From NCBI GenBank assembly GCA_017504655.1, contig JAFVQT010000014.1, positions 1-52,735 on the forward strand: a stretch of 52,735 nucleotides of DNA, read 5' to 3'. Positions 40,728 to 52,711 of this stretch are shown one piece after another. Made by a program: the position numbers and the translations under genes. The stretch comes from Clostridia bacterium. Its GTDB lineage: Bacteria > Bacillota > Clostridia > Christensenellales > Borkfalkiaceae. Under the pieces are notes generated by a model. That model was not told where the DNA came from, made no database searches, and was given only the letters and a program-made list of their open reading frames with translations. Within the stretch, counting starts at the first letter, position 1. Each line of letters opens with the position of its first letter.

Positions 40728-41357
40728 ATGAATAAAGCAATCATTGGAAAGAAATTGGGTATGACTCAGATCTTTTCCGCAGACGGAAAAGTAATCCCGG
40801 TCACAGTCGTTGAAGCTGGTCCCTGTCCGGTAGTTCAAATCAAGACTAAGGAAAGAGACGGCTACGAAGCTATAAAGGTTGGCTTCGAAAAAGTAGACGA
40901 AAAGTATCTTAACAAGCCCGAAGCCGGTTTGTTTAAGAAATTAGGCATTGAACCATGCAAGGTTCTCAAAGAGTTCAGAGTTGACGACGTTAAGAGTTAT
41001 AACGAAAAGGACGTAATCACTGTTGAAACCTTCGCAAACGGCGACAAGGTAGACGTAGTAGGTTACACCAAAGGTCACGGTTTTACCGGCGTTATCAAGA
41101 GATGGAATCAACACGTTCTTATGGCAACACACGGTGTAGGCCCTGTTCACAGAGAAGTAGGTTCTATGGGTTCAATCAGTTCGCCATCAAGAGTTTTCAA
41201 GAACAAGCACATGCCTGGTCAGTACGGTAATGAAAGAGTTACTGTACAAAACCTTGAAGTTGTTAAGGTTGACGCCGCAAGGAACGTTCTTCTTATCAAA
41301 GGAGCAATCCCAGGTCCTAAGGGCGGAATCGTAACGGTAACCAACACTGTTAAATAA
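40728..41357 (+). CDS. rplC: Ribosomal protein L3
   Basis: 209 residues, normal length. Assembly-initiating protein of the 50S subunit near the peptidyl-transferase centre. The N-end IGKKLGMTQIFSADGKVIPV and the loop VGPVHREVGSMGSISSPSRV, the conserved extension, are both present. GGAGG lies 11 nt before the ATG, slightly far. rplD follows. Confidence 0.98.
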   Translation: MNKAIIGKKLGMTQIFSADGKVIPVTVVEAGPCPVVQIKTKERDGYEAIKVGFEKVDEKYLNKPEAGLFKKLGIEPCKVLKEFRVDDVKSYNEKDVITVETFANGDKVDVVGYTKGHGFTGVIKRWNQHVLMATHGVGPVHREVGSMGSISSPSRVFKNKHMPGQYGNERVTVQNLEVVKVDAARNVLLIKGAIPGPKGGIVTVTNTVK

Positions 41358-41371
41358 GGAGCGTGAAAGAT

Positions 41372-42016
41372 ATGTCAAACGTTAAAGTATATAATATGAA
41401 AGGACAGGCTGTCAGCGAGTTAGAGCTTGGCGCATTGTTCGAATTAGAATATAACGAACCGCTTATCCATCAGGCTGTTGTTACCAGACTTGCTAATATG
41501 CGTCAAGGAACTAAAGGCTCGCTTACCAGATCCGAGGTTAGAGGCGGAGGAAAGAAGCCCTGGAGACAAAAGGGTACGGGTAATGCAAGACAAGGTTCTA
41601 CCAGAGCTCCTCAATGGATCAAGGGTGGCGTAGTATTTGCACCAAAGTCAAGAGACTTCAGCAAGAAGATGAACGTAATGGCAAGAAGAACGGCTCTTTT
41701 CTCAGCTCTTTCTAAAAAAGTTACCGACAACGAGTTCTTCGTTATCGACGACTTAGCAGTAGAGACTGGTAAGACTAAAGAGATGGTTGAATTCTTAAAG
41801 GCATTCAACTTTACCAAGACCGTTCTCGTAGTAGTAAACGAGCATGAAAGCCTTGTTAAAAGAGCTGCTCGCAACCTCGAAAAGGTTGATACGATTACTG
41901 CATGTCTTTTAAACACCTACGACGTTGTTAAAAACGCTGTAGTTGTTATCGACAAGAAAGCAGTTGAGTATTTAAATGCCTTCTATGGCCCTGAAGCAGA
42001 GGAGGGTAATGAATAA
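41372..42016 (+). CDS. rplD: Ribosomal protein L4
   Basis: 214 residues from the ATG at 41372. A GTG at 41363 in the same frame lies one base from AAGGAG, too close to use. L4 lines the exit tunnel; in gamma-proteobacteria it represses the S10 operon through the leader. The loop NMRQGTKGSLTRSEVRGGGKKPW and WRQKGTGNARQGSTRAPQW are conserved. The C-end adds a short acidic tail (GPEAEEGNE). Confidence 0.97.
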   Translation: MSNVKVYNMKGQAVSELELGALFELEYNEPLIHQAVVTRLANMRQGTKGSLTRSEVRGGGKKPWRQKGTGNARQGSTRAPQWIKGGVVFAPKSRDFSKKMNVMARRTALFSALSKKVTDNEFFVIDDLAVETGKTKEMVEFLKAFNFTKTVLVVVNEHESLVKRAARNLEKVDTITACLLNTYDVVKNAVVVIDKKAVEYLNAFYGPEAEEGNE

Positions 42017-42018
42017 TT

Positions 42019-42306
42019 ATGGAAAGAGAAGTTATTTTAAGACCTCTTCTCACTGAGAAGAGCTATGCAACTATCAAGGATAAGAAATATACTTTCGTAG
42101 TTGCTAAGGATGCAAACAAAACCGAAATTAAGCTTGAAATCGAAAAGAGATTCGACGTACAGGTAGAAAAGGTTAACACCTTAAACTGCCACGGCAAGCT
42201 TAAGAGAATGGGTAGAACTCAGGGCTACACTTCAGACTACAAGAAAGCAGTAGTAACCCTCAAGAAAGATAGCAAGAGCATTGCGTTCTTTGATTCGTTG
42301 CAATAA
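42019..42306 (+). CDS. rplW: Ribosomal protein L23
   Basis: 95 residues, normal size. L23 sits at the tunnel exit and docks SRP and trigger factor. REVILRPLLTEKSYATIKDK starts it and NCHGKLKRMGRTQGYTSDYK covers the conserved rRNA-binding part. Two nucleotides separate its ATG from the rplD stop region, so coupling is likely. Confidence 0.97.
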   Translation: MEREVILRPLLTEKSYATIKDKKYTFVVAKDANKTEIKLEIEKRFDVQVEKVNTLNCHGKLKRMGRTQGYTSDYKKAVVTLKKDSKSIAFFDSLQ

Positions 42307-42322
42307 GCGGAGGAAATAGAAA

Positions 42323-43150
42323 ATGGGTATTAAGAGATATAAACCGACTTCACCGGCGCGCCGTTTTATGACGGTAAGCACCTTTGAAGAAATCACCTGC
42401 ACTAAGCCCGAAAGATCTCTTTTAGAAGATCAAAGACACACTGCAGGTAGAAATGCTCAAGGTAAAATCACCGTACGTCATCACGGCGGTGGAAACAAGA
42501 GAAAATACCGTATTATCGACTTCAAGAGAAATAAAGACGGTATCAAAGCAATAGTAAAGACTATCGAATACGATCCCAACAGAACGGCAAACATTGCACT
42601 TTTGTGCTATGCAGACGGCGAAAAGAGATATATTCTTGCTCCCGTAGGCCTTAACGTTGGCGACGAGCTTATGTCCGGTCCTGAGGCAGATATCAAAGTA
42701 GGTAACAGCCTTACTTTAGCTGATATCCCCGTTGGTACTATGGTACACAACATCGAGCTTCAACCCGGTAAGGGCGGTCAAATTGCAAGATCTGCAGGTA
42801 TGTCTGCACAGCTTATGGCAAGAGAGGGTGCGCTTGCAACCTTAAAGATGCCAAGCGGTGAAATGAGATACGTTCCCGTTAAGTGTAAGGCAACTATCGG
42901 TCAGGTTGGTAACATTGACCACGAAATTATCAGAGTTGGTAAAGCAGGTAAGAAGAGACATATGGGTATTAGACCTACCGTCAGAGGTTCTGTAATGAAC
43001 CCATGCGATCACCCCCACGGTGGTGGTGAGGGCCGTTCACCCATCGGTCATGCTAGCCCGCTTACTCCATGGGGTAAGCCTGCTCTTGGTTATAAGACCA
43101 GAAAGAAGAAGAGCAAGACTGATAAGTTCATTATCAAGAGAGTAAATTAA
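42323..43150 (+). CDS. rplB: Ribosomal protein L2
   Basis: 275 residues, normal size. Binds 23S rRNA near the catalytic centre and helps subunit joining. Marked by [35 protein letters not shown] and the C-terminal [18 protein letters not shown], which contains the essential His. GCGGAGG precedes the ATG. Confidence 0.98.
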   Translation: MGIKRYKPTSPARRFMTVSTFEEITCTKPERSLLEDQRHTAGRNAQGKITVRHHGGGNKRKYRIIDFKRNKDGIKAIVKTIEYDPNRTANIALLCYADGEKRYILAPVGLNVGDELMSGPEADIKVGNSLTLADIPVGTMVHNIELQPGKGGQIARSAGMSAQLMAREGALATLKMPSGEMRYVPVKCKATIGQVGNIDHEIIRVGKAGKKRHMGIRPTVRGSVMNPCDHPHGGGEGRSPIGHASPLTPWGKPALGYKTRKKKSKTDKFIIKRVN

Positions 43151-43163
43151 GGAGAGGTAGAAT

Positions 43164-43442
43164 ATGAGCAGAAGCGTTAAAAAAGGACCTTACGTACATG
43201 CTAAATTACTTGCAAGAGTAGAAGCTATGAACGCAGACTCAAGCAAGAAAGCAGTTTTAAAAACTTGGTCAAGAAGTTCGACAATATTCCCTCAGATGGT
43301 AGGTCATACGATTGCCGTACATGACGGAAGAAAGCACGTTCCCGTATACGTAACCGAAGATATGGTAGGATGCAAGCTCGGCGAGTTCGCTCCAACCAGA
43401 ACCTTCAAGGGACACGCTGGTTCTAAGACCACCGGTAGATAA
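43164..43442 (+). CDS. rpsS: Ribosomal protein S19
   Basis: 92 residues. Binds 16S rRNA in the 30S head with S13. [16 protein letters not shown] starts it; [20 protein letters not shown] and [12 protein letters not shown] are the family blocks. Standard place between L2 and L22. Confidence 0.98.
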   Translation: MSRSVKKGPYVHAKLLARVEAMNADSSKKAVLKTWSRSSTIFPQMVGHTIAVHDGRKHVPVYVTEDMVGCKLGEFAPTRTFKGHAGSKTTGR

Positions 43443-43458
43443 TTGGAGGTAGGATACA

Positions 43459-43845
43459 ATGGCATCTAATATGAAGAAAAAGACGCAGAGAATTGCGGAG
43501 CTTAAAGATAACAGACCTAAGGCAATTGCAAGATATATCAGAATTTCTCCATATAAGGTAAGACTTGTTCTCGACCTTATTAGAGGAAAGAGTGTAAACG
43601 AAGCAGTTGCAATTCTTGAAAACGTATCCAACGCCGGCGCAGAGCCAATCAGAAAGGTTGTTTTATCCGCTGCAGCAAACGCTGAGCACAACATGGGTAT
43701 GAACAAAGACGACCTTAAAGTAGCAGTATGCTATGCTGACCAAGGCCCTACGCTTAAGAGAATGCAGCCTATGGGACATGGTAGAGGCTTCAGAATTTTG
43801 AAGAGAACCAGCCATATCACTGTAATTCTTGACGTTAACAAGTAA
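43459..43845 (+). CDS. rplV: Ribosomal protein L22
   Basis: 128 residues, slightly longer than E. coli L22 through an N-terminal extension ([18 protein letters not shown]). Its beta-hairpin reaches into the exit tunnel, where macrolide-resistance changes arise. Family signs: [20 protein letters not shown] and [17 protein letters not shown]. Confidence 0.97.
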   Translation: MASNMKKKTQRIAELKDNRPKAIARYIRISPYKVRLVLDLIRGKSVNEAVAILENVSNAGAEPIRKVVLSAAANAEHNMGMNKDDLKVAVCYADQGPTLKRMQPMGHGRGFRILKRTSHITVILDVNK

Positions 43846-43856
43846 GGGAGGACGTT

Positions 43857-44519
43857 ATGGGACAGAAAGTTAATCCACACGGTTTAAGAGTAGGTATTAT
43901 TAAAGGTTGGGATACCCAATGGTATGCTGACAAGAAGGATTTCAGCGCATATATCAAGGAAGACCACGACATCAGAGAATACGTAAAGCACACTTACTAT
44001 GCTGCTGCAATTTCGAGAATTTATATCGAAAGAGCTGCAGGTAGAATTGCTATTACCATTCACACTGCACGTCCGGGTGTTCTTATCGGTAAAGCAGGCG
44101 CAGAAATCGAAGTAATGAAGAAGCAGCTTTCTAAGCTTACCAGCGGTAAGCAAGTAGCTGTTAACATTATCGAGGTTAAAAAGCCCGATTGCGATTCTCA
44201 ACTCGTAGCAGAATCTATCGCAGCACAGCTTGAAAACAGAGCATCTTTCAGAAGATGTATGAAGCAAGCTATCTCTAGATCTATGAGAGCAGGCGCAAAA
44301 GGTATCAAGGTTATGGTAAGCGGTCGTCTTGACGGCGCTGAAATAGCAAGAAGCGAACAGTATCATGACGGTTCTATTCCTCTTCAGACCCTTCGTGCAG
44401 ACATTGATTACGGATTTGCTGAAGCGCACACCACTTTCGGTTGCATCGGTATCAAGGTTTGGATATACAAAGGCGAAGTATTAGGCGAAGCAAAGAGAAC
44501 CAAAGGAGGCGAGGCTTAA
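43857..44519 (+). CDS. rpsC: Ribosomal protein S3
   Basis: 220 residues. mRNA-entry protein of the 30S head with helicase activity. [19 protein letters not shown] starts it, a KH domain with [17 protein letters not shown] follows, and the C-domain holds [16 protein letters not shown]. The ATG follows GGGAGG. Confidence 0.98.
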   Translation: MGQKVNPHGLRVGIIKGWDTQWYADKKDFSAYIKEDHDIREYVKHTYYAAAISRIYIERAAGRIAITIHTARPGVLIGKAGAEIEVMKKQLSKLTSGKQVAVNIIEVKKPDCDSQLVAESIAAQLENRASFRRCMKQAISRSMRAGAKGIKVMVSGRLDGAEIARSEQYHDGSIPLQTLRADIDYGFAEAHTTFGCIGIKVWIYKGEVLGEAKRTKGGEA

Positions 44520-44520
44520 T

Positions 44521-44949
44521 ATGTTAATGCCAAAGAGAGTTAAGAGAAGAAAGCAACATCGTGGCAGAATGACCGGTAAGGTTACTAAAGGTAACAAAAT
44601 TGCATACGGTGATTACGCACTCGTTGCTGAAAGTTCGGCTTGGGTAACTTCAAACCAGATCGAGGCAGCCAGAATTGCTATGACGAGATTCGTTAAGCGT
44701 GGCGGTCAGGTTTGGATCGATATATTCCCACACAAGCCAATCACTTCAAAGCCTGCTGAAACCAGAATGGGTTCAGGTAAAGGTTCAGTAGAATACTGGG
44801 TAGCAGTTGTTAAGCCCGGCAGAGTTATGTTTGAAATGGCAGGCGTAAGCGAAGCAGATGCAAGAGAAGCAATGAGACTTGCAAGCTACAAGCTTCCCGT
44901 AAAGACCAAGTTCATCAAGAGAGAAAATCAAGAAGGAGTTGAAGGTTAA
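44521..44949 (+). CDS. rplP: Ribosomal protein L16
   Basis: 142 residues. Sits by the A-site finger and tRNA elbow. [19 protein letters not shown] corresponds to the canonical L16 start (MLxPKR), so the ATG at 44521 is used rather than the one at 44527. [20 protein letters not shown] is the conserved core. It begins one nucleotide after the rpsC stop. Confidence 0.97.
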   Translation: MLMPKRVKRRKQHRGRMTGKVTKGNKIAYGDYALVAESSAWVTSNQIEAARIAMTRFVKRGGQVWIDIFPHKPITSKPAETRMGSGKGSVEYWVAVVKPGRVMFEMAGVSEADAREAMRLASYKLPVKTKFIKRENQEGVEG

Positions 44950-44951
44950 TA

Positions 44952-45152
44952 ATGAAAGCACAAGAAATTCACGGAATGACCAATGACGAATTGGCAACCA
45001 AGTTAGCTGATTTAAAAGAAGAGCTCTTTAACCTTCATTTCCGCCACGCTACCGGTCAGCTCGAAAATCCCGTCGTAATTAGAAATACGAAGAGAGATAT
45101 CGCAAGAATTAAGACCGAAATACGTGCCAGAGAAATCAAGGCGAACGTTTAA
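44952..45152 (+). CDS. rpmC: Ribosomal protein L29
   Basis: 66 residues, two long helices. Next to L23 at the tunnel exit. Family sign: [20 protein letters not shown] followed by [11 protein letters not shown]. Two nucleotides after the rplP stop. Confidence 0.97.
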   Translation: MKAQEIHGMTNDELATKLADLKEELFNLHFRHATGQLENPVVIRNTKRDIARIKTEIRAREIKANV

Positions 45153-45166
45153 GCGGAGGAGAGAAG

Positions 45167-45421
45167 ATGGAAAGAAATTTAAGAAAAGAAAGAGTTGGAC
45201 TTGTAACGTCTGACAAGATGGATAAGACCGTAGTAGTTACCGTAGAGCTTAAAACTATGCATCCTTTGTATAAAAAGACGGTTACTACTTCTAAAAAATA
45301 CAAAGCACACGACGAAGAAAACGTATGTGGCGTAGGCGACAAGGTTAGAATAGTCGAAACCAGAAAGCTTTCCAAGGATAAGAACTGGAGAGTAGCCGAA
45401 ATTATCGAAAAGGCTAAATAA
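45167..45421 (+). CDS. rpsQ: Ribosomal protein S17
   Basis: 84 residues. OB-fold 16S rRNA-binding protein. [20 protein letters not shown] and [20 protein letters not shown] are the family blocks. GCGGAGGAG precedes the ATG. Confidence 0.97.
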   Translation: MERNLRKERVGLVTSDKMDKTVVVTVELKTMHPLYKKTVTTSKKYKAHDEENVCGVGDKVRIVETRKLSKDKNWRVAEIIEKAK

Positions 45422-45442
45422 TTAAAGGAGGGCTAAGACAAT

Positions 45443-45811
45443 ATGATACAACCACAGAGCAGATTAAAAGCAGCTGATAACTCAGGCGCAAAAGAAATCA
45501 TGTGCATAAGAGTTCTCGGCGGTTCGTTCAGAAGAAGCGGAAACATAGGCGACGTAATCGTAGCAAGCGTCAAGACAGCCACTCCCGGCGGCGCAGTTAA
45601 AAAAGGCGACGTTGTAAAAGCAGTTATCGTAAGAAGTTCAAAGGGTCTTAGAAGACCTGACGGAACACACATCAAGTTTGACGATAACGCAGCTGTTATC
45701 ATCGACAACCAAAAGCAACCCAGAGGTACACGTATCTTTGGACCTGTTGCAAGAGAGCTTCGTGAAAAGGATTACATGAGAATCGTTTCACTTGCGCCGG
45801 AAGTACTTTAA
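45443..45811 (+). CDS. rplN: Ribosomal protein L14
   Basis: 122 residues, normal. Forms bridges to the 30S subunit and is a docking site for silencing factor Rsf[21 protein letters not shown] and [19 protein letters not shown] are hallmark segments. Confidence 0.98.
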   Translation: MIQPQSRLKAADNSGAKEIMCIRVLGGSFRRSGNIGDVIVASVKTATPGGAVKKGDVVKAVIVRSSKGLRRPDGTHIKFDDNAAVIIDNQKQPRGTRIFGPVARELREKDYMRIVSLAPEVL

Positions 45812-45823
45812 GGAGATTCGAAA

Positions 45824-46237
45824 ATGAAAGTTAAAAAGAATGACACCGTATTAGTATTAACCGGTAAGGATGCAGGCAAGACCGGAAAGGTTTTAGTATC
45901 TATTCCTGCAGATAACAAGGTAAAGGTTGACGGCATCAACGTTCAGATGAAGAGCAAAAAGGCAAGAAAGGCTAACGAATCAAGCGCAATCGTTCCTCAA
46001 GTAGGCGCAATCGACGCTTCTAACGTTATGGTAGTTTGCCCGGTTTGTAACAAAGCTACCAGAGTTGCTTACACTGAAGTTGAAGGCAAGAAGATAAGAG
46101 TATGTAAAAAATGTGGCGCGTCATTAGACGTAAAGGCAGAGGCTAAGAAGGCTGTTAAAAAAGCTACCAAGGCTGACGGTGCAAAGAAGACCACTACAAG
46201 AAAAACTACTGCTAAAAAAGCAGATAAAGCCGAATAA
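45824..46237 (+). CDS. rplX: Ribosomal protein L24 with Lys/Ala/Thr-rich tail
   Basis: 137 residues; about 100 is usual. KOW motif at the start, [20 protein letters not shown], and a late zinc-finger-like [20 protein letters not shown] followed by CKKCG. The last 35 residues are a low-complexity tail of Lys, Ala and Thr ([15 protein letters not shown]), like the segment of the DUF1508 protein at 20707. L24 starts 50S assembly; the tail may add rRNA contacts. Confidence 0.96.
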   Translation: MKVKKNDTVLVLTGKDAGKTGKVLVSIPADNKVKVDGINVQMKSKKARKANESSAIVPQVGAIDASNVMVVCPVCNKATRVAYTEVEGKKIRVCKKCGASLDVKAEAKKAVKKATKADGAKKTTTRKTTAKKADKAE

Positions 46238-46248
46238 GGAGATCAATA

Positions 46249-46845
46249 ATGGCAGACAAAAAGACTCAGGTTGCTAAAGAAGCTGCAACCGATTCAAAGT
46301 ATGTTAGCAGAAAAAGAAAGTTGTACCAAGAAGAAGTTGTTCCATATCTTATGAAGCACTTCGGTTACAAGAACGTTAACGAATGTCCCAGACTTGTTAA
46401 GATAACCATCAACAACGGTCTTGGCGACATTAAGGACAACGCAAAGAGCGTACAGATTGCACAGCAAGAGCTTGCTCAAATCGCAGGTCAAAAGCCGGTA
46501 CTTACCAAGGCTAAAAAGTCTGTTGCAAACTTCAAAGTAAGAGTAGGAATGAACGTCGGTGTTAAGGTAACCTTAAGACAAGACAGAATGTATGATTTCT
46601 TTGATAAACTCGTATCTATCGCACTTCCGAGAATTCGTGACTTTAAGGGTGTTCCTTCTAAGTCGTTTGACGGAAGAGGTAACTACGCAATGGGCGTTAA
46701 AGAACAACTTATTTTCCCTGAAATCCAATACGACCAGGTAGAAAAGGTTAGAGGTTTTGACATTTGCATCGTAACGACCGCTAAGACGGACGAAGAAGCA
46801 AGAGAACTTCTCAAGGCAATGGGAATGCCTTTCAAAGCTAATTAA
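46249..46845 (+). CDS. rplE: Ribosomal protein L5
   Basis: 198 residues, about 18 more than usual through an N-terminal extension ([20 protein letters not shown]). Binds 5S rRNA in the central protuberance. Family blocks: [19 protein letters not shown] and [26 protein letters not shown] precedes the ATG. Confidence 0.97.
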   Translation: MADKKTQVAKEAATDSKYVSRKRKLYQEEVVPYLMKHFGYKNVNECPRLVKITINNGLGDIKDNAKSVQIAQQELAQIAGQKPVLTKAKKSVANFKVRVGMNVGVKVTLRQDRMYDFFDKLVSIALPRIRDFKGVPSKSFDGRGNYAMGVKEQLIFPEIQYDQVEKVRGFDICIVTTAKTDEEARELLKAMGMPFKAN

Positions 46846-46859
46846 GGAGAACACGAATC

Positions 46860-47045
46860 ATGGCAAAAATCGCAATGATAAATAAACAGAAGAAAACACC
46901 TAAATTCTCTACAAGAGGATATACAAGATGTTCTATCTGCGGAAGACCGCACTCCGTTCTCAGAAAATACGGTATCTGCCGTATTTGCTTCAGAGAATTA
47001 GCGTACAGAGGAGAAATCCCCGGCGTTAAGAAGGCAAGTTGGTAA
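46860..47045 (+). CDS. rpsZ: Ribosomal protein S14, zinc-binding type Z
   Basis: 61 residues, the short zinc form. [20 protein letters not shown] supplies four Cys for one zinc. [18 protein letters not shown] is the common end. Organisms often also have a Cys-free form elsewhere for zinc shortage; none is in this window. Confidence 0.97.
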   Translation: MAKIAMINKQKKTPKFSTRGYTRCSICGRPHSVLRKYGICRICFRELAYRGEIPGVKKASW

Positions 47046-47062
47046 GAGGAGGTTAGAAAGAA

Positions 47063-47455
47063 ATGACAGATCCTATCGCAGATATGCTCACAAGAATAAG
47101 AAATGCGCTCATCGTTAAGCACGCATCGGTAGAAGTACCTGCGTCTAACATGAAGAAGGCAATAGCAAAAATACTTCTCGATGAAGGTTATATCTCAGCA
47201 TACGACGTTGTAGAAGACGGCGTTCAAGGTAAAATCGTTATCACGTTGAAGTACGGCCCTAAGGGTGAAAAGGTTATTAACGGACTTAAGAGAGTTTCTA
47301 AACCCGGTCTTCGTATTTACGCAGGCTGTGAAGAGCTTCCAAGAGTTCTCGGTGGTCTCGGTATCGCAATAATCTCTACTCCTAAGGGTGTTATGACTGA
47401 CAAAGAGGCAAGAAAGTCCAACCACGGTGGCGAAGTTCTTGCTTACGTATGGTAA
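47063..47455 (+). CDS. rpsH: Ribosomal protein S8
   Basis: 130 residues, normal. Central 16S rRNA binder; in E. coli the translational repressor of the spc operon. [16 protein letters not shown] starts it and [20 protein letters not shown] is the hallmark end. Confidence 0.98.
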   Translation: MTDPIADMLTRIRNALIVKHASVEVPASNMKKAIAKILLDEGYISAYDVVEDGVQGKIVITLKYGPKGEKVINGLKRVSKPGLRIYAGCEELPRVLGGLGIAIISTPKGVMTDKEARKSNHGGEVLAYVW

Positions 47456-47467
47456 GGAGGTCCGAAA

Positions 47468-48010
47468 ATGTCAAGAATTGGTAGAGAACCGGTTAAAGTA
47501 CCGGCAGGCGTTACTATTACGGCAGACAACGGATTGCTTACCGTAAAAGGACCTAAAGGAACACTCACTCAAGACTATGATGCAACCTGCATCTCTTTCA
47601 ACATTGAAGGAGACGTTGCACACGTAGTAAGAGCAAACGACGAAGCTAGCGTAAGAGCTAAACACGGCTTATACAGAGCACTTTTAAGCAACATGGTAGT
47701 AGGCGTTACCAACGGTTACGCTAAGACCCTCGTTGTAAACGGTGTAGGTTGGAAGGTTGCAAAGCAAGGCAACAAGGTTGTATTAAACGTAGGTTTTTCA
47801 CATCCTGTTGAAATCTTTGAAAACGACGACATTAAGCTTGAATGTCCTTCTATCACTGAAATCGTAGTAAGTGGTATCAATAAGGAAAAGGTTGGACAAT
47901 ACGCAGCAACCGTAAGATGCATCAGAAAGCCAGAACCTTACCACGGTTACGGTATCGCTTACAAGGGCGAGGTAATCGAACGTAAGGAAGGTAAGACTGC
48001 CGGCAAATAA
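47468..48010 (+). CDS. rplF: Ribosomal protein L6
   Basis: 180 residues, normal. Two similar domains near the factor-binding site. MSRIGREPVKVPAGVTIT and KPEPYHGYGIAYKGEVIERK are family blocks. AAGGAGG precedes the ATG. Confidence 0.98.
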   Translation: MSRIGREPVKVPAGVTITADNGLLTVKGPKGTLTQDYDATCISFNIEGDVAHVVRANDEASVRAKHGLYRALLSNMVVGVTNGYAKTLVVNGVGWKVAKQGNKVVLNVGFSHPVEIFENDDIKLECPSITEIVVSGINKEKVGQYAATVRCIRKPEPYHGYGIAYKGEVIERKEGKTAGK

Positions 48011-48023
48011 GGAGTAAACTGAT

Positions 48024-48392
48024 ATGATAGCTAAAATTGATAAAAATGCAGACAGAAAGAAGAGACACGAGAGAGTAAGAGTAAAAATCTCCGGCACTCC
48101 CGAATGTCCGAGACTTTGTGTTTATAGAAGTTTAAATAACATTTACGCGCAGATTATTGATGACGTAAATGGAAAGACACTCGTTGCTTGCTCGACTAAG
48201 GAAAAGGCAGTTGCTGAACAGCTTGGCGACAAGACCAAAGTAGAACAAGCTAAGGTAGTAGGCTTAGAGCTTGCTAAAAAGGCTCTTGCAAAGGGTATCG
48301 AGGAAGTTGTATTCGACAGAGGCGGATATCTTTACATCGGAAGAGTACAAAGCTTAGCAGACGGCGCCCGTGAAGGCGGCTTAAAATTCTAA
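48024..48392 (+). CDS. rplR: Ribosomal protein L18
   Basis: 122 residues. Binds 5S rRNA with L5. [20 protein letters not shown] and [20 protein letters not shown], then [11 protein letters not shown], mark the family. Confidence 0.97.
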   Translation: MIAKIDKNADRKKRHERVRVKISGTPECPRLCVYRSLNNIYAQIIDDVNGKTLVACSTKEKAVAEQLGDKTKVEQAKVVGLELAKKALAKGIEEVVFDRGGYLYIGRVQSLADGAREGGLKF

Positions 48393-48409
48393 AAAGGAGG
48401 AACGAAATA

Positions 48410-48928
48410 ATGGCAAGAGAGAATAGACCTCAAAGAAAGAATGACCGTGATGACGGTCTTTGCAAAAAGCTTATAGCCGTTAACCGTATTACGAAAGTTG
48501 TAAAAGGCGGACGTAAAATGCGTTTCTCCGCTCTCGTTGTTATCGGTGACGAAAACGGCAGAGTAGGCTGCGGCAGCGGAAAGGCTAACGAAGTTCCCGA
48601 AGCAATTGAAAAGGCAACCGCACAGGCTAAGAAGGCTATGCGTAAGGTATCACTCGTAGGTACTTCTATCCCACATACCGTAGTAGGTAAGTTTGGTAGA
48701 GGCTCAGTACTTATGATGCCTGCAGCAGAAGGTACCGGTGTTATCGCCGGCGGTCCTGTCCGTGCCGTAATGGAAGCAGCGGGAATTAAGAACATCAGAA
48801 CTAAATCTCACGGAACTTCTAACCCTGTAAACATGGTTAAAGCAGTTATAGCCGGACTTAACGAGCTTAAGACTGCAGAAGAAGTTGCCGCACTTCGCGG
48901 AAAGACCGCTGAAGAGATTTTAGGTTAA
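48410..48928 (+). CDS. rpsE: Ribosomal protein S5
   Basis: 172 residues. Guards decoding accuracy at the mRNA entrance. Double-stranded RNA-binding start [20 protein letters not shown] and the C-part [20 protein letters not shown] are family signs. The N-end is basic ([12 protein letters not shown]). Confidence 0.98.
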   Translation: MARENRPQRKNDRDDGLCKKLIAVNRITKVVKGGRKMRFSALVVIGDENGRVGCGSGKANEVPEAIEKATAQAKKAMRKVSLVGTSIPHTVVGKFGRGSVLMMPAAEGTGVIAGGPVRAVMEAAGIKNIRTKSHGTSNPVNMVKAVIAGLNELKTAEEVAALRGKTAEEILG

Positions 48929-48943
48929 TAGGAGGAACTTTAA

Positions 48944-49123
48944 ATGGCACAAGTAAAAGTAACTCTTGTAAAGAGCACTATTGCATGTCTTCCAAAGCAA
49001 AAGGCTACGGTTGCTGCATTAGGTCTTAAAAAAATAAATCAATCTAAGGTTTTTACCGACTGTGATACTTTACAGGGACAGCTTAAAGTTGTTTCTCACT
49101 TGGTAAAAGTCGAAAACGTATAA
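48944..49123 (+). CDS. rpmD: Ribosomal protein L30
   Basis: 59 residues from the ATG at 48944, with AGGAGG upstream. The short prokaryotic L30: [20 protein letters not shown], then [12 protein letters not shown], and [13 protein letters not shown] at the end. Between rpsE and rplO, its usual place in the spc operon. Confidence 0.95.
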   Translation: MAQVKVTLVKSTIACLPKQKATVAALGLKKINQSKVFTDCDTLQGQLKVVSHLVKVENV

Positions 49124-49137
49124 GGAAGGTTAAAACT

Positions 49138-49584
49138 ATGAGAATTGATACTTTACAGCCTGCAGAAGGCGCAAGAACTTCCAAGAAAAGACTCGGACGC
49201 GGTACTGGTTCAGGCCTCGGCAAGACCAGTGGTAAGGGTCATAAAGGACAATGGGCAAGAAGTGGCGGTGGCGTAAGACCCGGCTTTGAAGGCGGTCAGA
49301 TGCCTCTTACCCGTAGAGTTCCCAAGCGTGGCTTTAACAATCATTTCAGAAAGGTATACGCTGTTGTAAACCTTGACGTACTTTCCGGTTTTGATGCCGG
49401 CACCGTAGTAGACTACGACCTTCTCTGGGCTATGGGCCTTATCAAAGAGGTTAAGGGCGCAGTTGGCCTTAAGGTGCTTGGTAATGGTGAACTTAACGTT
49501 GCTATAACTGTAAAAGCTGCTAAATTCTCAGCTACCGCTAAGGAAGCTATCGAGAAGGCGGGCGGAACTGCAGAAATAGTTTAA
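49138..49584 (+). CDS. rplO: Ribosomal protein L15
   Basis: 148 residues. Gly-rich N-terminal extension that enters the 50S core, [20 protein letters not shown], then [18 protein letters not shown] and a globular C-domain ending in [15 protein letters not shown]. secY follows. Confidence 0.98.
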   Translation: MRIDTLQPAEGARTSKKRLGRGTGSGLGKTSGKGHKGQWARSGGGVRPGFEGGQMPLTRRVPKRGFNNHFRKVYAVVNLDVLSGFDAGTVVDYDLLWAMGLIKEVKGAVGLKVLGNGELNVAITVKAAKFSATAKEAIEKAGGTAEIV

Positions 49585-49607
49585 TCCACCCAAAACGGAG
49601 GTAGAAG

Positions 49608-51570
<1,963 letters not shown>

Positions 51571-51571
51571 A

Positions 51572-52309
51572 ATGATTCACGTAAAAACTGACAAAGAAAT
51601 CGAACTTATGAAGGTTGCTTGCAAAATAACCGGAGATACCTTAAAGCTCCTTGAGGAGAAGATAAGGCCGGGTATGACAACCAAGGAGCTTGATAAGATA
51701 GCTTATGACTATATAGTATCCTGTGGCGCAAAGCCGTCTTTCCTCGGGCTTTACGGATTTCCCGCAACAACTTGTATCTCTATAGATGAAGAGGTTGTAC
51801 ACGGTGTTCCGTCAGACAGAGTAATAGAAGAGGATATGATAGTAAGCGTAGACGTGGGAGCGTTTATAAACGGTTTTCACGGCGACGCAGCGAGAAGCTT
51901 TTACGTAGGTTATATAAGTCCTGAAAAAAAGCGACTTATTGACGTTACGAGAGAGTGTTTCTTTGAAGGTATAAAAGGAATTTGCGTGGGCAGTGCGCTC
52001 GGTGATATCGGTGCGCAGGTTCAGGCACATGCCGAAAAGAACGGCTACTCTGTAGTAAGAGATATGGTCGGTCACGGCATTGGCAGACAAATGCACGAGG
52101 ATCCAAGCGTGCCTAACTACGGCAGAAGAGGAACGGGTGTCCGTCTTAAGCGAAACACTACTTTAGCTGTTGAGCCTATGATAAATATGGGCAGACACGA
52201 GGTTTTGGTAAACGGGCTCGAATGCGTAACAAAGGACGGCTTGCCGTCAGCGCATTATGAAAATACAATTTTGATAGGAGATAATGGCGTTGAAATATTG
52301 ACGCTCTAA
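51572..52309 (+). CDS. map: Methionine aminopeptidase, type I
   Basis: 245 residues. Removes the first Met from new proteins. Two-metal site residues are visible: DVGAFINGFHGDAARSF (two Asp), GHGIGRQMHEDP (His), VEPMINMG (Glu) and the last Glu in the AHYENTI segment. The start is one base after adk. Followed by a 140-nt gap before infA. Confidence 0.97.
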   Translation: MIHVKTDKEIELMKVACKITGDTLKLLEEKIRPGMTTKELDKIAYDYIVSCGAKPSFLGLYGFPATTCISIDEEVVHGVPSDRVIEEDMIVSVDVGAFINGFHGDAARSFYVGYISPEKKRLIDVTRECFFEGIKGICVGSALGDIGAQVQAHAEKNGYSVVRDMVGHGIGRQMHEDPSVPNYGRRGTGVRLKRNTTLAVEPMINMGRHEVLVNGLECVTKDGLPSAHYENTILIGDNGVEILTL

Positions 52310-52451
52310 TCCGAAAACGCAGCAAACGCACGCACAATTCTGATGGTGTAAAAGTGTAAACTTTTAACAAAAAAGGAAGAAGCTGAGAGCGTGCGGAAAA
52401 GGCAAATTAAAGTGGATAAAATCCACGCATAATGAATTGGAGGAATAAACT
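52310..52451 (+). other. Structured map-infA gap
   Basis: Holds three hairpins: a long-range stem CGCACGC (52327-52333) with GCGTGCG (52389-52395), a perfect 7-bp stem inside it (52349-52355/52360-52366), and GTGGAT (52412-52417) with ATCCAC (52421-52426). No gene is seen. It may be a leader or RNA-processing site before infA; no clear promoter. Confidence 0.5.
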
Positions 52452-52673
52452 GTGTCAAAAGACGGTGTTATAGAGGCAGAAGGCGTAATACTCGAGGCGT
52501 TAAAAGGCGCGCAATTTAAAGTAAAGCTTTCTAACGGTTTTGTTATAACCGCCTACATTTCAGGAAAGCTCAAGCAGAATTACATTAAGATAATTCCGGG
52601 CGATTCCGTCAAGATAGAAATGAGCCCTTATGATTTGACTAAAGGTCGAATCGTCTGGCGTAGCAAAAACTGA
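52452..52673 (+). CDS. infA: Translation initiation factor IF-1
   Basis: 73 residues, normal. OB-fold protein that blocks the A site during initiation. [18 protein letters not shown] starts it; [22 protein letters not shown] and [11 protein letters not shown] are family blocks. Starts with GTG at 52452 with GGAGGA upstream; rpmJ comes next. Confidence 0.97.
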   Translation: MSKDGVIEAEGVILEALKGAQFKVKLSNGFVITAYISGKLKQNYIKIIPGDSVKIEMSPYDLTKGRIVWRSKN

Positions 52674-52711
52674 CAATTTTGTTAATTTACTTAAAATCGG
52701 AGGATTAAAAA

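Noticed and set aside
43884..44429. 181-codon minus-strand frame
   Set aside because: Antisense to rpsC, with biased composition; a shadow of that gene.
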